64,000 nt of DNA, from contig NC_081406.1 in NCBI RefSeq assembly GCF_030272615.1, positions 397,628,439 to 397,692,438 of the forward strand. The letters are read 5' to 3'. Shown piece by piece: positions 57,151 to 64,000 of this stretch. The position numbers and the translations under genes were made by a program. The stretch comes from Cryptomeria japonica. Lineage: Eukaryota > Streptophyta > Pinopsida > Cupressales > Cupressaceae. Each line of letters opens with the position of its first letter. Position 1 is the first letter of the stretch. The notes beneath the pieces are model-generated. The model worked only from the letters and a program-made list of their open reading frames with translations. It had not been told where the DNA came from and ran no database searches.

Positions 57151-58523
57151 ATGCTCATGTCTAGAAATGGCTCATCCCCTCATAAACATATTGACTCTCC
57201 AGAGGCCTCTATTCCTACACCTTTTGAAGCTTCGCAAGAACCTTCCATATCATCCTCTCCAAATGATACATCAAATAATGAATCCTCTCAAGGGTTGTTT
57301 GAAACAAAAATACATGCTAATCTATGTCTTTATACAAATCCCTTGTACTATTTGGAAATGCAAGATTTAATGTCACTGGATGCTTCTATTTTAGAGAGTC
57401 TCATTCAAATTCCATCTCCCTCATGTCAAAGCATTGATTCCTTGCCAAAATACCCCATGCATATCCAAATTCCAACCCCATGTCAAGAGGATGATTCAAA
57501 GAATGAAGCAATGAGTCTTAAAACAAATCAAGATAAATATCCTAAAACCTTATCATTCCATCCAATTGTTGACTAAGATCTGATCTTCCAGACACTCATG
57601 ATTTTCCCAGTCCCAGTTCATCCTATCCCAAATGATCCTCTTCCATTTCATGACCAAAATGTCTTTTTAAGTCCCATTGACAATCCACTGCCTGAGCAAG
57701 ATCAAGATACCCTTTCATTTTTCCTAGTGACCCCATTGGAAGTCAAGAGAAGAACACCTTTAAAGAGGAATCTAATGATTTTCCTCCTTGTCAAGATCAA
57801 ACTATCCTTTCCACTTCATGTCCACCAAAAGATGCTATCATTCCTCCATCTCCATTTCCTAATCCTCCATATATACTTCAGGATCTCATTTCTTTTGATG
57901 ATCCCACTATTCATCCCATTCCATCTCATGAAGAGCTTATCATTGATCCTAGTCCCCCTCATGATCCTGATCCCCCTAGTGATCCTAATCCCCCTCATGA
58001 TTCTAACATATTGGTGCAAGATGTTCATGAACCCCCTACATGCACAATGGGCTCCGCCACTTTGGTTCAGTTTGATCCACTTCATGATTCTATCATATCA
58101 TATCCACCTCATAATGGACTCACTTCTTCTTCCCAAAGTAGAGAGTATCCTATGGGCCAAAATGTTTATAAAAGCAAAGGGTTATACCTTCACAAGCAAG
58201 AACACCTCCATATCAAAGACCATATTAATTTTCATGGCTTCAATGACATCCCTCAGGACATTGGTATCCCTACCAAACCTAAACAAAAATATATGCCTTC
58301 TTCATCATCTCTTCCATCCATTTTAGGTCCTTATATCCCTTCATCCCCTGTTCAAGATAAAAAAAGGCACACATCTTTAAAAACCTCCCATCCATTTAAA
58401 AGACCTTCGTTTCATTTCTATCAATCCACACATTCCCTTCTAAGCAATTTGGATGCCAAGCATAAAGGTCATAAGTCCAATAATCCGTATATAGTCAAGG
58501 ATCAACATGTCCAATCTAATTGA
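57151..58523 (+). pseudogene. Pro/Ser-rich unknown ORF of the 49351 element
   Basis: The reading runs from 57151 to about 57720 (one stop at 57574-57576), then shifts frame and continues to 58523. It is hydrophilic and rich in Pro, Ser, Asp and His, with a short Asp-Pro repeat (DPSPPHDPDPPSDPNPPHDS, 57946-58005). It contains SSSLPSILGPYIPSSP, a phrase that recurs in the next ORF. No domain is recognised. It occupies the place where pol would be. Confidence 0.45.
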
Positions 58524-58568
58524 CATGTCAAAACAAAGAACAATATGATTCATAAAGAAAAATAAATA

Positions 58569-59030
58569 TGCAAAATGCCACAAAGGCCCAATGAGAAAAA
58601 TAAAGCAAAGTCAAAATCTATATGGATTCCAAAATTGCTTGTGCAAGCAATGCGTTCCAAGGAACTACAAAAGAATGAAAAATCAAGAACCATGTGGATT
58701 ACTAAGTGGCTAATAGAAGCACAAAAGGAAGCATCAAAGTTGGAATCTAAAATTACTATTTTTTCTTTGAAAACATTCAAACCTATTCCTCTATCACCTC
58801 CTTCATCCATTTTGGGTCCTTATGTCCCGAAATGCCTAGCCTTTCCTCTATCCAAATCTCAAAATATGAGATCCACTTTTCCTCCATCAATCCACCACCC
58901 CTCAAGGTGTGTGCCAATGTTGATCTTTCTAGCATGTCCATCCCCTCAAGCCCAATTTTTCCAATATCCTATCCATTATCCAATGCATATTTTCCATCCT
59001 TTCGTCCCTCTAATTCAATCTTTTTCATAA
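58569..59030 (+). CDS. Basic unknown ORF of the 49351 element
   Basis: About 150 codons. A twice-repeated amphipathic module (SIWIPKLLVQAM, then TMWITKWLIEAQ) is followed by LSPPSSILGPYVP, echoing the upstream ORF. The frame then drifts, and 58832-59188 in another frame continues with SKYEIHFSSINPPPLKVCAN. It is probably the 3' end of the same original protein-coding region. Function unknown. Confidence 0.35.
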   Translation, partial: CKMPQRPNEKNKAKSKSIWIPKLLVQAMRSKELQKNEKSRTMWITKWLIEAQKEASKLESKITIFSLKTFKPIPLSPPSSILGPYVPKCLAFPLSKSQNMRSTFPPSIHHPSRCVPMLIFLACPSPQAQFFQYPIHYPMHIFHPFVPLIQSFS

Positions 59031-59190
59031 ATCCTTACCTTAGATCCATCTCATTTCCATGTCATTATGCTACCAACGTCTTTGAGAATACTTTTAATAG
59101 TCATGATCCAATTTTAAAGGTTACTATACAAAAAAAAAGATGCTTGAGTCCTCCTTCCATCCCCTATCATGTGTCCATTTTATGCTAAAA

Positions 59191-60879
59191 GTCAAAAAAG
59201 ACAAAAAAAAAAACTTTGAAAAGAAGAAAAAAACAACAAAAAAAATACAAAATAAAAGAGGAAAAGAAAGATAATTCGTCCGCTGGTGGAAACCTGGCAA
59301 ATAGGCACCTTGGGAAATTACCACAATGAAAACCTGGCAAACATGCGTGATGTGTAATATATGAACGTCTTGCATACCATACTTGGGGGAAGGTTTTATT
59401 TATATTATCCTTCATTATCCTATCATCCTCCATTATCATATTGTACCCCTATCATACCCTCCATTATCCTATAATCCCTCATGTTCATATCCCCTTTTTC
59501 ACCTTTGATCTTGACAAGGCTGAGGATCTTCATGAATGTCATGCATCTTGTTTGCAACTTTCACTCTATCATAGATTTTGGTCTTTATCCATTAGCTTAT
59601 TACAACCTTTGATCCATACTTCTTGGCTTATTGCAACCTTTTGTCACTATCCCTTAGCCTATCACAAATTTCAATCCATACCACTTATCCATTTTTTTGA
59701 TCTTGTTTATCCTATCCATATCTTGTCACTATCTATACACTCTTTTTCATCCCTTGATCTTGATTCGACGTAAGGACATAAAATGAAAAACATACTTTCA
59801 AAACCCTCTTGACATGTCCCTCATGCCATGTCATTGCTTTCCACTGTCATATCCAATTCCTTATCCCATCACACAATAGCCCTTGGAAATTGCATCCATT
59901 CTATCTCTATAATAAATAGCCTTTGTCTTCCATCTATCCACCAATATTTTAGCAAGCTTATTTGTCCATTTGTCATATTCCTTGTCTTTCTAGACACTGG
60001 GGGCAAATAAATGAACTATTCAACCAACCAAGCATTCAAACTATTTGAACTTTTCCTATCAATCAATATTATCTATATTATTGGTCCTTTGTCAACATTA
60101 TCATGGGTCTCATACAGGGTGTAGTATACTCAAAACCAAACTGTGTCCTATCTTCAACGGGGTACTGCATTCGCTGAAACTAGGCAGCATGATCGTCCTA
60201 TCATAAAAAATACAACATTATCACTTTTGACAATAAGATCAGAAGGGTTGTTTGACTTGTTTGAATTTGTGAATCTTATCTTTCTTTGATTTATCTTTGA
60301 TCATGTTCCTATGCTACTCGATGATGTCACAGAGTGATTTAGAGTGGCCTAGATGGTTCATATGATTATTTTTATTTTTTTTCTGTTTGCGAAATAATTT
60401 ATAAATTTTTGGGGCACGTATGTCTTGGGTGTTTGTGATAAGTACGCTCATTTTGTGAACACCTCACATACCTTGACCCTTGACACACGTCTTGTCTTAG
60501 GATGTTTTGACTCACTCCTTGTCTGTAATGTGTCTGTTTTACATAAAAGGATTGCATTATCGCCCTGGCCTTCATTGCCATGGTGCGTAGTGTCCATTTT
60601 GTCATATCAAATAAAGGTTCTCACCTACTCTTTGCATTTTTGAAAGCAATATTTCATCACACTAATCATTCTTTACTTCTCACTTGTGTTTCTTCCAGCT
60701 AACATTTATTCTATCCTGCCAATCCTTCTATCTAACATTCTTCTCTTCTTTTGAGAAATCATTCATTTCTTTCACCCATAAACAATCTCTCGAGGGGGCA
60801 TCCCGCTTCCATCTCTCGCTCTACTGGGGCATGATCTTTTTAATTATTCTTTGAAACAACGCTCATAAATTGCATTTTC
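59191..60879 (+). other. Long 3' non-coding region of the 49351 element
   Basis: An A-rich patch at 59190-59270 is followed by CAT/TATCC-rich DNA with no supported gene. A block GTGGAAACCTGGCAAATAGGC near 59285 is echoed at 59328 (GAAAACCTGGCAAACATGC). The purine block CGAGGGGGCATC at 60792-60803 lies about 90 bases before the PPT. Confidence 0.45.
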
Positions 60880-60895
60880 TCAAAGAGGGGCAAAA
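60880..60895 (+). other. Polypurine tract of the 49351 element
   Basis: CAAAGAGGGGCAAAA immediately before the 3' LTR start TGTAGACAC. Confidence 0.75.
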
Positions 60896-61576
60896 TGTAG
60901 ACACTTAAAATTGGTCATCACTCCTACGTAGCTAACCTAATTTTTAAACATGTCTTTTATGTCACATTCGATCTTCATAATATGTTGACATTGTGTCATT
61001 CCTCTAGTTCCAATTAATTTCAATTCCAACCCTTATCGGTCTTGTTCATTCACATTTGATCCTAAATCATCATGATTGGCATTTTATCATTTTCAAATCA
61101 TTCGAATTGGTCTCATCTTGACAATTAGACTTAATTCCCTCTTTGTTGATAATTAATTAGTCATTAATTATCAACCTATTTATCAATCAATTTCAATTGG
61201 TCCTCTGTGACACTCTATCAGCCTTTCATGGTACTTTATAAATCAATCTTATCAATTCTTTATCAAGTCATTGTCAATTGATCTTATCAATCGCTCTTAT
61301 CAGTCTCTTATCAAAATCATTATCAATCTTGGGTCTTTTTCGATCTTTGTCCTATTTTTGTTGTCAACCTCAGTCAATTGTCATTAATTTTTATCAATTA
61401 TTAGCCAATCAATCATCACTATTAGGGCCTAATTCAACAATCGTGTTGGTATCTTGTTTTGAAATCTTGTCTTTCCTTCTTTCATTGAATGTATTAGGAT
61501 TATTTTTTTAGATTTTTATGCTTTGTGGTTGCATAACTTAGGCTTTGATATATTATTCCAAATTCATAGTTATACA
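60896..61576 (+). repeat. 3' LTR, internally deleted
   Basis: It aligns with 49351-49905 and then jumps to the part aligning with 51961-52082; the join is near 61456. The promoter part with the TATA box is therefore missing in this copy. An open frame at 61278-61511 crosses the join and is chance. Confidence 0.85.
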
Positions 61577-62756
61577 AACTACCATGACTTTGCCTATAGC
61601 TGGGCTTGAAAACTCTGCATCAACACTTCATGAAAAGCGAAAAACTAAACTAAAACTGAAATCTAAAAACTAAAATGTGCCTGGAGCACTTATTGAAAAC
61701 TGCAACTAAACTAAAATTGAAACTACTCTATCCTACCCTAACCAAGAGTGAACCTTGGTCAGTCAAATCCATTCACTAGTTTTGAGAAGTAACATCATTT
61801 TCTTCATAGCTTAGGATGTTTCAAAAGCTTATGAACAATTGAGAAGAAATGATGTATGAAGATATACTCTACCAGTTGCTGCAATATATCTTTAAAAATG
61901 AAAACAAAGCTTCCTACCTCACTGAGCTGATTTGGTATGGAATTTTCCTGGAATAGTTAGGTGAGTGGAGCTTGTTTTAATTCAGTTGAAACTGGTTTCT
62001 CTTGAACAACTTCTATATGATTGTCTTCTATTCTGGCTAGATGCCTGATTGAACAACCTCTTGATATGCTAAACTTTGGAATTTGACTGCTGGTTTCCTA
62101 TCTGTCAATTGTCTCCTCAACCATAATACCTGCTTCTTCCACCTGAGTATGTTGATCAAAATCTTTTCTTTCCAAGGGTGTCAATTCATTATCAAGGTTA
62201 GATCAAAAATCTTCAATAATGCTTGAGAATATAGCTATATCGTAATCAATTTCATCATGCAAAGTGTTTTCTAATACACTTTCTTGATTACCTTTAGCAT
62301 TCATACTTTAACTAAGCTTTGTTGATTGTTTTGCTCTATTTGAAACAAAATTGTATGTATACTAACCTCTTTCACAACCCTGATGTCTTCATTTTCTTTC
62401 TCATAGATTTGCATTTTATCTTGATGATTATCATTTGCTTGCTACTCATAACTGGATAATTATGTTAGTACAGTCATGCATTCAATCTCATCATTGACGA
62501 ATAAGGGAAGTTCTTGAAATAAATCAGTTGAAATATGAACTTCAATACCCTTTTCTATCTCTAGAACCCGATGTTCTTTTTGAATGCCTTCAACAAATGA
62601 CTGTGTAAAGTCTAAATCTAAAACAAATAACTCCATATCATCCCAAAATGAGTCCTCTTCATCAGTATTTTCAATTTGATCAGAAAGAGGACTGTTTGTT
62701 ACCTTTTTGCAACTTTCTTGAGTGGTTACAATAATTAGAAGTAGACAACTGTCAAC
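61577..62756 (-). other. Decayed 3' part of an Athila-like gag region
   Basis: Minus-strand reading from 62756 downward is broken by many stops. Residue fragments are hydrophilic like the upstream part. No second-frame gene was seen. The right border of the 49351 element is at 61576. Confidence 0.35.
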
Positions 62757-63999
62757 CTTTTTTAGGATCTATAACCTCCAATTCTTCATTTGTAACCTCT
62801 TTCTTTTCCTATAATAGATCTAACCTATCATCTTGAATATCATATACATGCATATCAATAGGTAATATGTCTAATTTATCTTCACTAAGCACCTCATTTT
62901 CTTGATCTTTGATCTGAATATCTTGAGGAACCAAGACATCAATGGGTTCCTCTAGAAAGAACTATTGAGGTTTTTTAATTGAAAGAGGTTGTCTAAAACT
63001 TGGGAATGAAAATATGCAAGGTTCTTCTTTAATAGCTTGACTTTGGGTGGTAAACGCTAGAAGGATCAGCTCTATGGGTTGCTCTTGTATAGGGAGAAAA
63101 CTTCGAAAGCTTGGAAAAGCATATTCTCGAACCTTTTCATTTATTGACTGATCTTGAAAATAAGGAGCTGGTTGATCCTCTTGAATGGGCTCTTCATAAG
63201 GATGTATTTGTTCAAGAATAGGTTCTTGGACTAGAATAGGGGTTATGAAACTTGGGAATGGAAACATTTTAGGCTTTTCCTTTGTAGGATTAATTTTTTC
63301 AACAACAGGCTTTTGGGAAATCATAGGCTGAATCTGCTCATTTATGGGCTTAGTTTACATGAAACACATGGTGTTAAACTCCATACCAAAGAATGGATTT
63401 GAAAAAGTAAAAGCTAGATTATCCTCTTATTTACGAACAAAATCCTATAATGAAAGAGAAAGAGCTGGTTGTGTAGGTACCTTTTGTAATATATCCCATA
63501 AAGACTTCACCACCTCTTCTTTTGTAGTTGTTATCTCATCCTCATATTCTTCTTTTTGCATAGCCAATTCCTCTACAAGCTTTTCTGAATGTTGCTTTTG
63601 TTGTACAACCAACTCCTTTGCAAGATTTTCTTCATGTTGCCTACTTGTGGCACTGAATACTTCTTATAGAATTGGTCTTGACGATTCAACTCTTCCTGCT
63701 CATGTAGACAGGCTTGATGAGACCACTCATCTAACTATTAATTCAGATAAGCTTGGAATCCTTGTTCATTCAGTCTCTGTTGGTTCTTGATCTCCTCCAT
63801 CTGCTCAATAAAGCCTTGTAATATATTTTTGATTTCATTAACTCCAAAATCTTCATTTTGGAACTGGTTGGAGGTATGATCCTGCTGATTTGGAAGAAAA
63901 GGGGCTTTTTGATACTAGGTATAAGCTTGGTTAGGCTGCCAAGAAGGCTAAGTAGGGCTGGGTGGCTGGTAAGTAGGATAAACTTGCTGCTTATTGGTT
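62757..63999 (-). pseudogene. gag: Athila-like (Ty3) gag pseudogene, window-edge fragment
   Basis: From the right edge the minus strand reads QQVYPTYQPPSP, PSWQPNQAYT and DHTSNQFQNEDFGVNEIKNI, then ILQGFIEQMEEIKNQQRLNE. This is the Gln/Pro/Tyr-rich tail and coiled coil typical of Athila-group Gag after the zinc knuckle. The open part 63324-62962 has three FPSF repeats (PFPSF, AFPSF, SFPSF) spaced roughly 35-40 residues apart and separated by acidic linkers. An overlapping + strand ORF (63344-63790) is judged a shadow. The N-terminal capsid would lie beyond 64000. Confidence 0.55.
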
Positions 64000-64000
64000 G

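Larger units (their letters stand above)
49351..61576 (+). mobile_element. LTR retrotransposon with gag-like and Pro/Ser-rich ORFs but no pol
   Basis: The LTR starts CGTAGACACTTAAAATTGG (49351) and TGTAGACACTTAAAATTGG (60896), and ends ...AGTTACA (52082) and ...AGTTATACA (61576). A PBS follows the 5' LTR and a PPT precedes the 3' LTR. The interior has no RT, RNase H or integrase motif. It is a 12.2-kb unit including two nested solo LTRs (49966-51464 and 52545-54897). No clean target-site duplication was found (left AAAAC, right AACTA). Confidence 0.87.

Noticed and set aside
57598-58326. 242-codon ORF rich in Leu, Ile and Met
   Set aside because: After about 57720 the frame giving the Pro/Ser/Asp-rich text (58011-58523 frame) is continuous with upstream and downstream readings; the hydrophobic frame looks like its shadow.
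59980-60012. FLDTGGK resembling an aspartic-protease DTG loop
   Set aside because: A stop follows at once and no surrounding protease text is visible; the bases are a CTGGGGGCAAATAAA stretch.
63344-63790. 148-codon + strand ORF with a Ser/Cys/Phe-rich centre
   Set aside because: It lies opposite the Athila-like gag reading, whose Gln/Glu-rich coiled coil explains the complementary composition.
1-64000. CRISPR arrays, bacterial operons, rRNA or tRNA genes
   Set aside because: No evenly spaced short repeats with unique spacers, no Shine-Dalgarno-linked gene runs, and no tRNA cloverleaf or rRNA cores were seen; short tRNA-complementary stretches are retroelement primer sites.

Overview
The window is plant nuclear DNA from a large, repeat-dominated genome. 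It is AT-rich, has no bacterial gene layout, and almost every recognisable stretch is an LTR retrotransposon or a piece of one. The style suggests a gymnosperm, probably a conifer: long LTRs, old nested insertions, many solo LTRs, and large lineage-specific ORFs carried by elements without pol. That assignment is inference; no single-copy host gene was recognised. The only long intact ORF is at 355-3576.

Layout. 1-4636: an element with an intact 1,073-codon ORF of unknown function and a downstream LTR. 4637-6856: overlapping LTR debris with primer-binding-site-like sequences on both strands. 6857-12829: a decayed Ty3/gypsy gag-pol on the + strand, cut inside integrase and split in RNase H by a 2,048-bp solo LTR. 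13449-14529: a second solo LTR. 16393-16844: a DUF4283-like (LINE ORF1 type) pseudogene. It is split by a complete minus-strand LTR element at 16845-28371 that has gag and a protease-like region but no reverse transcriptase or integrase. That element's gag is in turn split by an internally deleted minus-strand copia element at 21576-25290. 28377-33431: AT-rich DNA with several tandem and inverted repeats. 33432-33747: a pseudogene of a psq-type helix-turn-helix protein. 33748-36202: a minus-strand LTR and a short internal remnant. 36203-40714: a copia-like LTR followed by a decayed ORF of about 1,000 codons. 40715-49350: poorly characterised DNA with a copia solo LTR at 45693-46923. 49351-61576: a + strand LTR element with PBS, gag-like and Pro/Ser-rich ORFs and PPT, but no pol; a solo LTR sits in its 5' LTR and another in its interior. 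61577-64000: minus-strand remnants of an Athila-like gag.

Four insertions have exact 5-bp target-site duplications with intact or recognisable ends (10142-12189 CCTTC, 16845-28371 CCTTC, 45693-46923 GTCTA, 52545-54897 TTAGA). A fifth, with a decayed left end, has TATTT (13449-14529). Two more have imperfect ones (21576-25290 and 49966-51464). This gives a readable order of nesting. The recurring theme is LTR elements that carry large non-pol ORFs and must borrow replication machinery from other elements.
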